From: Nocardia sp. NBC_01327
GTDB lineage: Bacteria; Actinomycetota; Actinomycetes; Mycobacteriales; Mycobacteriaceae
Direction: 5' to 3'
NCBI RefSeq assembly: GCF_035958815.1
Contig: NZ_CP108383.1
Span: 248,001-312,000 of the forward strand
Length of the DNA stretch: 64,000 bases
Below, piece after piece: positions 16,822 to 24,890 of this stretch. The notes beneath the pieces are model-generated. The model saw only the letters and a program-made list of their open reading frames with translations, was not told the origin of the DNA and did not search any database. A program made the position numbers and the translations under genes. The first letter of the stretch is position 1. Every line of letters begins with the position of its first letter.

Positions 16822-17642
16822 CTCGTCGACGCTCTTCATCCCGCCCAACTGAACGACATGCCACCGACCGGGTCTCGGTTGAAGGGACTCTGGCCGCAGT
16901 CCAGCAGAGGTTGTCCGCCTATATCGGTATGCGGTTGCTGACCCAGGACCAAGCGACCGCGATCACCGAGATGGTCCATGGGATGTGCGACATGTTCCCG
17001 GTAGCGATGACCGAGGTCGCCGAAGAACTCGTCAACGACCCCTGCGGGGTGAACCCGAGCGACACGTTGGGCACCTTCGTCGCCGCGATGTTCATCATGG
17101 CCCGATACGCAGAAGACGCCGCAGGATCCTCCGCAGACAAGAGAGCAGTGAAGCCGTACGAGATGAATTCTCGCGAAGGCAGGATCTGGTCCAAGGTCCA
17201 CGACCAGCCACAACTGAAAGAGATGTATGACCAGTGGCTGAGGGAACTGTCCATGGGGATCCGGGAGCGTGCAGCGGCGAGCCGGGGTGCGCGACTGCTC
17301 AAGTGCCCCAAGCACGGCCGTGTGGCCGAGGTGACCGCGGATATGAGACTCTGCGCAGCACGTACCTGCGAATGCCCGTTGCGTGAGCAAAGTCGCGGTC
17401 GCCGTTCTAAGTTCTGCCGACCGGAGTGCCGCCAGCGTGGATACCGCGACAGGCAAAAAGGATTGCCGAGCACGGCACCGGACATCTTGGAGGTGCTCGG
17501 GCACGCCGCAACCCTCGACTACGGTGTGGGAAACCTCGCTGACGGCTGGCGAGCGATAGACGACAAAGCGAGGTGGGAGTACACGTGGTCGGAGGCGATC
17601 ACGGCGTCTGCCGTAGAGATCACCTTCGGGGAAGAGGGCTGA
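16818..17642 (+). CDS. Zinc-ribbon-containing hypothetical protein
   Basis: A 274-residue soluble protein of unknown function. It is helical for about 160 residues (TQDQATAITEMVHGMCDMFP, WSKVHDQPQLKEMYDQWLRE), then has a Cys/His cluster with probable zinc-binding pairs: CPKHG, CAARTCECPL and KFCRPECRQRGYRDR (about residues 155-215). The FCRPECRQR type of finger is seen in several actinobacterial mobile-element and regulatory proteins. The GTG start overlaps the preceding stop (GTGA), so translation is coupled. Nothing shows a catalytic role; nucleic-acid binding is inferred from the finger. Confidence 0.65.
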   Translation: MTRRRSSSRPTERHATDRVSVEGTLAAVQQRLSAYIGMRLLTQDQATAITEMVHGMCDMFPVAMTEVAEELVNDPCGVNPSDTLGTFVAAMFIMARYAEDAAGSSADKRAVKPYEMNSREGRIWSKVHDQPQLKEMYDQWLRELSMGIRERAAASRGARLLKCPKHGRVAEVTADMRLCAARTCECPLREQSRGRRSKFCRPECRQRGYRDRQKGLPSTAPDILEVLGHAATLDYGVGNLADGWRAIDDKARWEYTWSEAITASAVEITFGEEG

Positions 17643-17687
17643 CCACACCTAGTCGCTACCCTGAAAGTGACTCGGCAGTACATGGCA

Positions 17688-17727
17688 GGACCCGCTGATC
17701 TCCCTGTTCGGAGATCGGCGGGTCCTG
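17688..17727. terminator. Hairpin after the zinc-ribbon gene
   Basis: A 17-bp stem with one mismatch (arms 17688-17704 and 17711-17727) and a 6-base loop, 45 bases past the stop codon. There is no T-run, so it is either a weak terminator or an mRNA-stabilising hairpin. Confidence 0.5.
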
Positions 17728-18056
17728 GTCCGCTATCGGCCTACAATCTCTTGTCGTCGTACTCCTCGCTATCGAATCCGAATGCGCCCCGATTCTTTCG
17801 GCGCAGGTCGCGGTGACGGCCAGTGCCCGTGACCACGGTCCCGGTTGATCGGATGACCGGTAGTTGAGGGCAAAGCGTCGGTGCCGCGCTGAGACCCGCT
17901 GGGGACATCCAGAGAGTCCGTTGTCGATCGGGGCAGCCGATAGTCGGGAGCTAGTTACCCCATGGCAATTCAAAGGCTGATGTCGGCGGGTTGAGTTACA
18001 TTGTGCGAATGTCGCCCGTTCGGGCGTCTGGTATTGCACTGATAGGAGGTCCCTCA
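17728..18056. other. Gene-free spacer upstream of the amyloid-motif-like pair
   Basis: No gene supported. Only the AGGAGG ribosome-binding site (18044-18049) for the next gene is clear. I cannot place a promoter with confidence. Confidence 0.5.
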
Positions 18057-18536
18057 TTGGACCCGATTACGTTGATTGTGGCCGCAGTAGCAACTGGTGC
18101 TGCCGCCGGTACAGGGGATGTGGTCAAGCAAGCTATCACGGACGCCTACGCCGCGTTGAAGCGACGAATCTCCAACGACTACGGGGTCGTCGACGCTGAG
18201 GTTCTCAGCGTCGAGTCCGAACCGGAAGAGGACCTGCGCCGCCAACTGCTGGCCAAACAGCTCACCAAGGTCGGTGCCGGCGAAGACGAACAGCTCGTCG
18301 CCGCCGCCCAAGAACTTCTGAACTTGGTCATCGATGAGGCACCACAAGCTGCACAGATCGTTGGCATCGAGCTGAACCGTGTCGACGTCGGCGGCGATAT
18401 CGAAGTCATCGACGTGGCTGTACAGGGGGGCAGCGGTGTCACCGCTACTGACGTCTCCACCGGCGGTTCGTTCACGATCAGCAACGTGCGGGCCAGCGCC
18501 GGGGAGCCTCCCCACCCTCCCCAGGCGCGGCGGTAA
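18057..18536 (+). CDS. Actinobacterial DPITLIVAA-type protein with C-terminal beta motif
   Basis: A 159-residue protein. TTG 18057 lies 7 bases after AGGAGG. The N-terminal helical domain (DPITLIVAAVATGAAAGTGD, then TDAYAALKRRI) and the middle segment AAQELLNLV are typical of a large uncharacterised actinobacterial family. That family ends in a short beta-rich stretch, here GGSFTISNVRA, and a Pro-rich tail (GEPPHPPQARR). The beta stretch is reminiscent of RHIM-like or bacterial amyloid-signalling motifs (inference). The stop overlaps the beginning of the next coding frame. The overall role is unknown; a conflict or signalling role is plausible from family context. Confidence 0.7.
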   Translation: MDPITLIVAAVATGAAAGTGDVVKQAITDAYAALKRRISNDYGVVDAEVLSVESEPEEDLRRQLLAKQLTKVGAGEDEQLVAAAQELLNLVIDEAPQAAQIVGIELNRVDVGGDIEVIDVAVQGGSGVTATDVSTGGSFTISNVRASAGEPPHPPQARR

Positions 18537-19195
18537 CCGGCTTCACTGCCGCCGCGCAGCAGAGCTTCACCGCCTCCAACCGCAACACCTCGGTCGGGCG
18601 GGATTACATCATCAACGTCGGTACGCCCGTAGGTGAGGGCGGAAACTCCGGGAACGTCCGCGCCGTCACCACCTCCGTCGAAGCGCTCCCGATCGGCGAA
18701 AACATGTGGACGATCAAGGTTCACAACGGCTCCAAAGGCCCGATCACCGATCTCAGCGTGAACGTGTACGTCACCGACCAAGTCGGTCAGCCGACTGAGG
18801 ACGAGTGCGTCCCCGCGAAGGGACGGATATCCATCGAGCAGCTCACACGGGACCTGATGGGGCAAGCCATGCGCGGCGGTATCGGGGCGGTCGAGGACCA
18901 AGCAAGGAGATCACCGCTGGCCTCGCTGTTCATGCCGAATGACATCAACCTCATGGGGCTCGTCGACAGCAGCTCGATGATTCCGGACATCCTCAACCTC
19001 GCCATGCCCACATTGAGGCAGCACATGCAGGCAATGAACGACACCTTCCCGACGGTCCTGCCAGCGGGTCAATCCACCGCCGTGGTGTACTTCGCTGCAG
19101 GCCAGGGCCAAGTGCAGGCCGATATCAAGTTCGACGACGAAGCAGGCAACCATTGGGTCCGGTTGTTCGGCCAACCGCCGGTACTGACCGAGTAG
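18533..19195 (+). pseudogene. Beta-sandwich partner protein whose start codon appears lost (GTG to GTA)
   Basis: Coding-like sequence runs in one frame from 18533 to the TAG at 19193-19195 (220 codons), but no ATG, GTG, TTG or CTG occurs in it until ATG 18704. At 18533 the sequence is gtaacc, overlapping the previous stop taa. A single G-to-A change from gtgacc/tga would explain both and would have made a classical GTGA-coupled start. Residues 4-35 (FTAAAQQSFTASNRNTSVGR, then DYIINVG) look like an amyloid-type motif. The remainder is Ig-like (WTIKVHNGSKGPITDLSVNV ... VYFAAGQGQVQ ... WVRLFGQP). A truncated product from 18704 (163 residues) is possible. A frameshift in the C-runs near 18510 is the alternative explanation. 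Confidence 0.6.
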
Positions 19196-19201
19196 GCCGA
19201 T

Positions 19202-19243
19202 CCCCAGGATGAGGTCCGCGCAGCGGCGGCCTTCATCCTGGGG
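19202..19243. terminator. Long hairpin after the amyloid-motif-like pair
   Basis: 18-bp arms (19202-19219 and 19226-19243) with two mismatches, 7 bases downstream of the stop codon. No T-run follows, but position and stability fit a transcription terminator. Confidence 0.6.
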
Positions 19244-19697
19244 AGAGACAGTTAAGGTCGACATCTTCACGCGGTGATGGGCATGGAACATGGTCATAGC
19301 GTCAATCGCGTCGAGGTCGTCGACGGTGGGGCCGTGATTGTTGAGGTACCCGCGGAAGACAAATTTCAAGGTCGACAGCTCACCCGCGTAATTGTGCCGG
19401 ACCAAGTCGAAGGCTAGGCGCGAGTGCACGTCTGAAGTCTCGAGCCATCCGCTATTGCCGCGTGACGCGCGGTTCGAACCGGCCAGCACCGGGCACCTCC
19501 GAAGATCAACCGGCCGTGGACATCCGTCACACGAAACCGAGCCCGCACCGTCATCGAAACCGCGCCGCCGGAAAACGAAACCCTGAGCCAGATTTGCCAG
19601 CAACAAGGAGGCGCCCCTTCGGGAAGAGGACCAGAACCGGCCCTCACCCGCATGCCTACATGCAATGAAGCCCCTGATCGGCGGGGAAGCTAGATTG
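19244..19697. other. Right edge of the island: possible gene remnant plus repeat A
   Basis: A minus-strand stretch at about 19262-19420 reads as protein-like sequence (LAFDLVRHNYAGELSTLKFV, then YLNNHGPTVDDLDAIDAMTM) without a start or a natural end, so it may be a fragment of a lost gene. From 19456 the DNA is repeat A, leading directly into the cyclase gene. Confidence 0.4.
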
Positions 19698-19726
19698 ATG
19701 ATCGTGTCAGGCGCGCCTTTGGAAGC
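19456..19726 (+). repeat. Repeat A, copy at the cyclase 5' end
   Basis: About 271 bp nearly identical to 14117-14386. It includes the ribosome-binding site and first 10 codons of the adenylate cyclase. This is presumably the parental copy, because here the reading frame continues into an intact gene. Confidence 0.85.
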
Positions 19727-21257
19727 GGTCAAACAGACCATGAGAACACGCTGGCCGCTGTACCTCGCATCGATGCTCGCGGCCAACGCGTTCGGTGCTG
19801 TCCTGGTGTGGGCGTTCATCCAGTACGGGCTGCCCGTGCCGGAGCGGGGGTCGAATGCGACCCGGCAGACGGGGTTCCTGCTGCCCGCGCTCGTGTTTCT
19901 CGTCGGCGGGCTGCTGAGTTTGACCGCTTCGGCGCTCATGTTGCGGCCGGTGATGCGCTGGCAGGTGCGCGGCGGGCCGCCGAGCCGTCAGGAGCAGATG
20001 GCGGCGCTGCACGCACCGCTGCGGCAGTCCATCGTGCATCTGGTGCTGTGGCTGGTGGGCGGCGCGGTGCTGGCATCGCTGATCATCGTGCGGGCCCCGG
20101 AGCTGGCGGCCGCGGTCATCGTCACCGAATGTATGGCCGCCACCATCGTTTTCGGCTTCACCTACATGCTGGGCGAGCGGATTCTGCGCCCGGTCGCCGC
20201 CGAGGCGCTGACCGTCGGCGCGTTCGATCACACCCTGACCGCCGGTGTCGGCACCCGTATGGCCATGACCTGGGGCATGGGCACTTTCGCCCCGGTGATC
20301 GCCATCGTGCTGCTGTGCGTCACCCAGATCTCCTCGCGCGTGCAGTTCTCCGCGCAGTCGCTGGCGGTATCCATTCTGCTGCTGTGCGGTGTGGTGATCA
20401 TGCAGGCGCTGGCCCTTTCCATGCTTACCGCGGCCAGTATTTCCGATCCGATTCGGCAGCTCAGCCAGGCCATCGATCGCGTGCAGGAAGGCGCGCGGGA
20501 TGTGCAGGTGGAAGTGTTCGACGGTTCCGAAATCGGACTGCTGCAGGTTGGCTTCAACCGAATGATGGGTGAGGCCGCAAAGCGTCGGGAACTTCAGGAA
20601 TTGTTCGGCCGGCATGTCGGTGAGGATGTGGCGCGGCGGGCACTGGAGTACGGCACCGAACTCGGTGGTGAAACCCGATTCGTGGCGGTGCTGTTCGTCG
20701 ATATGGTCGGTTCCACCGCCACCGCGGCGGAACGCCCGCCGACCGAAGTGGTCAGCCTGCTCAACGAGTTCTTCCGTGTCGTGGTGGATGTGATCGACCG
20801 CCACCACGGTTTGATCAATAAATTCATGGGTGATGCCGCGCTGGCTATTTTCGGTGCGCCGCTGGACCGCCCGGATGCCCCGACCGCGGCCCTCGCCGCG
20901 GCCCGTGAGCTGCGGGAAGCCCTGCGCGAGGTGCCCGGATTGGATATCGGCATGGGCGTTTCGGCAGGCTTGGCAGTCGCGGGAAATATCGGTGGCGCAA
21001 ATCGTTTCGAGTACACCGTGATCGGTGATCCGGTGAACGAGGCCTCCCGCCTCACCGAACTCGCGAAGGATCGCCCGGGTCGCGTCCTGACCTCCTCCAG
21101 TGCGCTGTATTTCGCCGACGAGAACGAACAGCGGCATTGGGAAACGGGCGAAGAGGTCCAACTGCGTGGCCGCCGGCGGAAAACCCGGTTGGCCTGGCCC
21201 AAGGAAAGTACCGACCCGATGGATGCAGACGAGGCGGTAGCCAGTTCGTTAGGGTGA
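19698..21257 (+). CDS. Class III adenylate/guanylate cyclase with HAMP domain
   Basis: Membrane-bound cyclase of about 519 residues producing cAMP (possibly cGMP). Six hydrophobic helices occupy roughly residues 20-240. A HAMP domain (SISDPIRQLSQAIDRVQEGA to NRMMGEAAKR) and a C-terminal catalytic domain follow, with VLFVDMVGST (metal Asp), GDAALAIFG (second Asp) and YTVIGDPVNEASRL. The arrangement matches the mycobacterial Rv1318c-Rv1320c/Rv3645 type. ATG 19698 has GGGGAAG 8 bases upstream; GTG 19704 is an alternative. Its first codons are duplicated twice elsewhere in the window. Confidence 0.9.
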   Translation: MIVSGAPLEAVKQTMRTRWPLYLASMLAANAFGAVLVWAFIQYGLPVPERGSNATRQTGFLLPALVFLVGGLLSLTASALMLRPVMRWQVRGGPPSRQEQMAALHAPLRQSIVHLVLWLVGGAVLASLIIVRAPELAAAVIVTECMAATIVFGFTYMLGERILRPVAAEALTVGAFDHTLTAGVGTRMAMTWGMGTFAPVIAIVLLCVTQISSRVQFSAQSLAVSILLLCGVVIMQALALSMLTAASISDPIRQLSQAIDRVQEGARDVQVEVFDGSEIGLLQVGFNRMMGEAAKRRELQELFGRHVGEDVARRALEYGTELGGETRFVAVLFVDMVGSTATAAERPPTEVVSLLNEFFRVVVDVIDRHHGLINKFMGDAALAIFGAPLDRPDAPTAALAAARELREALREVPGLDIGMGVSAGLAVAGNIGGANRFEYTVIGDPVNEASRLTELAKDRPGRVLTSSSALYFADENEQRHWETGEEVQLRGRRRKTRLAWPKESTDPMDADEAVASSLG

Positions 21258-21261
21258 GCAT

Positions 21262-22398
21262 GTGACGGCCCATGGTGAGCTGGCCGGCGAACCTGCGCCG
21301 CCCGCGGAGAACTCGCGCCGCGGCAGGTTCTGGTGGGCCAAATGGGTGCTCGGGGCCGCGCTGCTGAGTCTGTTGATTTCAGAAGGCTTTTATCTATATC
21401 CCCGCCTGCACGAATCCTGGAAGAACCTCACCGAAATCCATTGGGGATGGGTCGCCGCCTGCATCGCGATGCAGGCGATTTCCATGAGTGGGTTCGGCGC
21501 CATCCAGAAGCAGCTGCTGCATGCCGGGGGCGTGGAGGTCAGTCACCGCAAGTCGGTGTCGGTGGTGTACGGCTCCACCGGTATGTCGCTGACACTGCCT
21601 GCCGGGCAGGTCTTCTCGACCGCCTTCACCTACCGGCAGATGCGGCGCTGGGGCGCGAGTCCGATTGTGGCGTCCTGGCAGCTGGTCATGTCGGGAGTGG
21701 TGGCGGCCGCGGGCCTGACGCTGCTGGGTCTGTTCGGCGCGGTGCTGGCCGGGGACCGGGTCGGACCCGCCAAGGTGATCTTCTCGCTGGGCGCGGTGGC
21801 GCTGCTGGTGTGGGCCCTGAACTACGTGGCCCGCCACCCCGGCACCATCGAAGCGGTATTGCATCGAATTCTGCGGCTGGTCAACAGGATTCGACATAGA
21901 CCCGCGGAGGCCGGCGCCGAGAAGATCGGTGAGGTCCTGAACCAGCTGGAGTCGGTGGATCTGGGCCGCAAGGACGGCGCCTGGGTGGTGCTGTGGGCGC
22001 TGGTGCACCGGCTCGCCGACGTCGCCTGCCTCGGTTTCGCCTGCTACGCGGTGGGCGCGGACCCCCGCCTGGCCGGGCTCATGCTGGCCTTCGCGGCCGG
22101 AAAAGCGGTGGGCACCATCCCCTTCGCCCCGGGCGGCATCGTCTATGTGGACGCCACCCTGATCTACTCGCTGACGGCGGCCGCCGGTCTGCCCGCCGCC
22201 CAGGCCGTGGCCGCGGCCTTCCTCTATCGCCTGATCAGCTTCATCCTGGTGGCGATCATCGGCTGGATCGTCTTCCTCTTCCTCTTCCGCAAGCCGCATG
22301 ACGACGACGCGGCGTACGAGAAGGAATTCGAGGAGCGCGGCACCCCCCTGATCGCCGAACCGCGCCGGCCCAATGCCCCGCCCGGCGAGGATTCCTGA
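21262..22398 (+). CDS. Lysylphosphatidylglycerol synthase TM-region (UPF0104) family protein
   Basis: A 378-residue polytopic membrane protein with the LPG_synthase_TM/AglD-type fold. It has eight or so helices with the conserved STGMSLTLPAGQVFSTAFTY region and the C-terminal FAPGGIVYVDATLIYSLTAA. It lacks the soluble aminoacyl-transferase domain of MprF, so it is not a full lysyl-PG synthase. Such stand-alone domains are thought to act as lipid or polyprenyl-linked glycan flippases (family knowledge). GTG 21262 follows the cyclase stop by 4 bases, so co-transcription is likely. Confidence 0.85.
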   Translation: MTAHGELAGEPAPPAENSRRGRFWWAKWVLGAALLSLLISEGFYLYPRLHESWKNLTEIHWGWVAACIAMQAISMSGFGAIQKQLLHAGGVEVSHRKSVSVVYGSTGMSLTLPAGQVFSTAFTYRQMRRWGASPIVASWQLVMSGVVAAAGLTLLGLFGAVLAGDRVGPAKVIFSLGAVALLVWALNYVARHPGTIEAVLHRILRLVNRIRHRPAEAGAEKIGEVLNQLESVDLGRKDGAWVVLWALVHRLADVACLGFACYAVGADPRLAGLMLAFAAGKAVGTIPFAPGGIVYVDATLIYSLTAAAGLPAAQAVAAAFLYRLISFILVAIIGWIVFLFLFRKPHDDDAAYEKEFEERGTPLIAEPRRPNAPPGEDS

Positions 22399-22475
22399 CC
22401 TTCGGCAGACGCCCTCCCGCGGTGAGACGAGTGTCCCTCGCAGTGGGATGTAGGACGCCCGATAACCTGTGGCCC

Positions 22476-22859
22476 GTGAAGAAACTCGCGCCGTTCGTCG
22501 CAGATGCCGTACTGGTGATCGTGTTCTGCGCAATCGGCCGGCACAATCACGATGAGCCGGTGCTCGCCGGAATGGCCCGCACGGTATGGCCTTTCGCCAC
22601 CGGCCTGCTACTGGGCTGGGTGATCGCCATCGCGGTCGCCGCCGGGGGTGAAGGAGCCAGCGCGGCAAAGCGTTTCGACGGCCGGCCGGTATGGCCGACC
22701 GGCGTCATCATCTGGCTGAGCACCCTGGTTGGCGGCATGCTGCTGCGCGTGGTGAGCGGCCAGGGCATCGCGTTCAGCTTCGTCCTGGTCGCCGCGACCG
22801 CGCTCGCGCTGTTCCTGCTCGGCTGGCGGGCCGGTGTGAAAGCGCTGCGCTGGAACTAG
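22476..22859 (+). CDS. DUF3054 family membrane protein
   Basis: A 127-residue protein with four predicted helices and family-typical motifs FVADAVLVIVFCAIGRHNHD, TVWPFATGLLLGW, WPTGVIIWLSTLVGGMLLR and AFSFVLVAATALALFLLGWR. I start at GTG 22476, since a TAACCT -10 box lies 7 bases upstream (leaderless); an upstream ATG at 22422 would add an unlikely Arg-rich leader. The function of DUF3054 is unknown. Confidence 0.85.
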   Translation: MKKLAPFVADAVLVIVFCAIGRHNHDEPVLAGMARTVWPFATGLLLGWVIAIAVAAGGEGASAAKRFDGRPVWPTGVIIWLSTLVGGMLLRVVSGQGIAFSFVLVAATALALFLLGWRAGVKALRWN

Positions 22860-22880
22860 TCCCGAACAGTCGGGACTAGT
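22855..22880. terminator. Bidirectional terminator containing both convergent stop codons
   Basis: Perfect 11-bp stem (22855-22865 with 22870-22880) and a 4-base loop. The TAG of the DUF3054 gene lies in one arm and the TAG of the opposing penicillin-binding-protein gene in the other. There is no T-run on either strand. Confidence 0.6.
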
Positions 22881-24561
22881 CCGGGGCCGCCAGCGACTGC
22901 AGCAGTCGCGCCGCCATGCGCGCGGTGGTGTCCCCGCTGTCCACATCGTCGATGTGAATGGCGAAGGCGAGATCGCCCATGGTCGCGATGAGCCAGCCAT
23001 TGGTGCCCGCCGGAGCGGCGAACGCCTGCACGCCCTGATAGCGATTGAGGCTGGCCAATTCCGGAGCCGCCGTGCCGTCGCGGAGCATGCCGCGCAGGCG
23101 ATTGGTGACATCACCGGGGAGAGCGGGCAGATCGGCTTCGGTGGTGGCCGGGACGCCGATCTGGATCATCGGCTTGGGCACCTGGCCATTGGCGATGGCG
23201 GCCGCCGCGATGGCCATACCCCAGGGGCTGGCCAGCAGTGAGTCGGCGGCATTGCCGCGGCCGACCTGTTCGGCCGCGTTCTTGCCGGTGGGCAGGCGGC
23301 CGGTGGTCTCGTCCAGTCCGGGGATCTTGAAGTCGATTCCGACGCCGAGCATGCTCGCCGCATCGGCCGCATCGCCGACCGAGACGTCCTGCGGCGCTTT
23401 CTTCTTGGTGATGGCGGCCATGTTCTTGAACAGCTCGATCATGCCGCCGACCGGATACAGCCCGGTGAAGGCCACCGAACCGTGCTCACTGGCCTGGCTG
23501 TTCTGCGCGGCGGCGACGATCGCCCCACTGGAGGGCTGGATGGCCACGATGGAGGCGGGCGTGCCGACACTCACCACCGCGTCCTCGGCCGCGCGCTGCA
23601 GATGCTGGTCCATGGTGCCGGGGATATCCGGTCCGGGCGGGCCCTGTTCGCCGGCGAGCTGGGTGACGAAGGTGCCGTCCGGTTCGAAGAGTTGTACACC
23701 CCAACCTGAGCGCTGATCGTTATTGTTCTGCCACACCTTGTTCAGCGAGTCGAGCATCGGCGACCACACTCGGCGGTCGGCGGAGATGAGCCGGGGTTGC
23801 TGCTCCATGACCACGCCGGGGATGGCCGCCATCTTCGGTTGCAGGATGGCGAAGTCGCCGTCGCGCAGGTTCACCGCGACCACGGGTTTACCCTGCGAGG
23901 CCGACAGCTGTTGCAGCAGTGACGGTCCGGTGATGAGCGGCGCGACCGGGGCGATGGCATCGGCCAGCGCATTGCTGGAGGCGACCGGATCGCCGGTTTT
24001 GGTGGGGTCGAGTTTGACGACATTGATGGTCTGCTCGGTCATGAGCGGCGCACCGACGATGTCATTGACGTGCGGGGCCGGCGTGGCATACGTGCGAACC
24101 AGCTTCACGGTGCGTTTGCTGTCCAGCTGCGGGATGATCAGCGCCGGATCCCATGAGATGCGCCAGCCCACACTGAGTTTGCGCACGGTGCCCTGCAGGT
24201 CGTACTTCCAGTTCTTATTGTCCCCGAAGTTCCAGGCCGCACTCATGCTGAACAGACCGGTATTGCCGTCGAGGCCGATGAACTGGGTCACCTGGTAGTC
24301 GGGTTTGCCCGGGTTCAGCCCGCTGAAGACTTGCTTCAACGTTGCGGACGCACCATTCGGGTAGGACGTCAGCTCTGCCGCGTCCTCATAGTTCTGTTTA
24401 TCGAGCAAGCTGGAGAATCGCTCGACAACAGCCTCCGCACCGGTCGCTCGCTCCCGGAAAGCACACGACCCCATCGCAATCGCGAGGGCGAGCACCCCCG
24501 CGAGCACGATCGCGCCACGGATCCGGAAGCGGCGGGATCCCCACACATCCATATCGCCCAC
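22876..24561 (-). CDS. Penicillin-binding-protein-like lipoprotein lacking catalytic motifs
   Basis: A 561-residue secreted protein related to mycobacterial PbpL/Rv2864c. It has an N-terminal signal with a possible lipobox (AIAMGSC, Cys33), an NTF2-like MecA_N domain (about 40-160), a linker domain, then a transpeptidase-like domain from about 330. The active-site motifs are lost. The expected PPGSTFK is PVGGMIELFK without the SxxK serine, the SxN region is missing, and the KTG motif is replaced by APAGTNG, although framework segments such as LLASPWGMAIAAAAIANG and GDLAFAIHI remain. The protein is therefore probably a structural or regulatory pseudoenzyme. No frameshift is seen. Confidence 0.85.
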   Translation of the reverse strand: MGDMDVWGSRRFRIRGAIVLAGVLALAIAMGSCAFRERATGAEAVVERFSSLLDKQNYEDAAELTSYPNGASATLKQVFSGLNPGKPDYQVTQFIGLDGNTGLFSMSAAWNFGDNKNWKYDLQGTVRKLSVGWRISWDPALIIPQLDSKRTVKLVRTYATPAPHVNDIVGAPLMTEQTINVVKLDPTKTGDPVASSNALADAIAPVAPLITGPSLLQQLSASQGKPVVAVNLRDGDFAILQPKMAAIPGVVMEQQPRLISADRRVWSPMLDSLNKVWQNNNDQRSGWGVQLFEPDGTFVTQLAGEQGPPGPDIPGTMDQHLQRAAEDAVVSVGTPASIVAIQPSSGAIVAAAQNSQASEHGSVAFTGLYPVGGMIELFKNMAAITKKKAPQDVSVGDAADAASMLGVGIDFKIPGLDETTGRLPTGKNAAEQVGRGNAADSLLASPWGMAIAAAAIANGQVPKPMIQIGVPATTEADLPALPGDVTNRLRGMLRDGTAAPELASLNRYQGVQAFAAPAGTNGWLIATMGDLAFAIHIDDVDSGDTTARMAARLLQSLAAPD

Positions 24562-24890
24562 TCTTCACTCTTGCCACATCAGCAACAGGACCACGGTACC
24601 GCGTTCAAATCACTCGCGGTGCCACCTTTCCACCAGGCGTGTATGTACCGAGATCCACCATAGTGCCGATTTCGGCCCACAAGGACCAGTTACATGATCA
24701 CCGGTCGGTTACGGACCTGGCGTATTCACGCCTCCGCGAACCACTCAGTACGTACCCCATGGCGTGCTTGCGCAACCGTCGAGATCACCCGCACCAACCC
24801 CGTTCTCGGAGAGCGGAATCCAATCGCCCGGAATGAACGTAACGTTGTAATCAGAATTACAACTCGACACAGCAAGTGAGAGTGACCGCC
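24562..24890. other. Divergent intergenic region with a perfect palindrome
   Basis: No gene supported in these 329 bp between the divergent PBP-like gene and the gene at 24891. The only clear element is the 20-bp palindrome near its right end. Composition is noticeably more AT-rich around 24830-24870, as expected for a promoter region. Confidence 0.6.
24844..24863. promoter_or_regulatory. 20-bp operator-like palindrome
   Basis: Perfect 8-bp arms GTTGTAAT and ATTACAAC around CAGA, ending 27 bases before ATG 24891. Its symmetry and position fit a repressor binding site over the promoter of the downstream gene. The regulator cannot be named. Confidence 0.5.
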
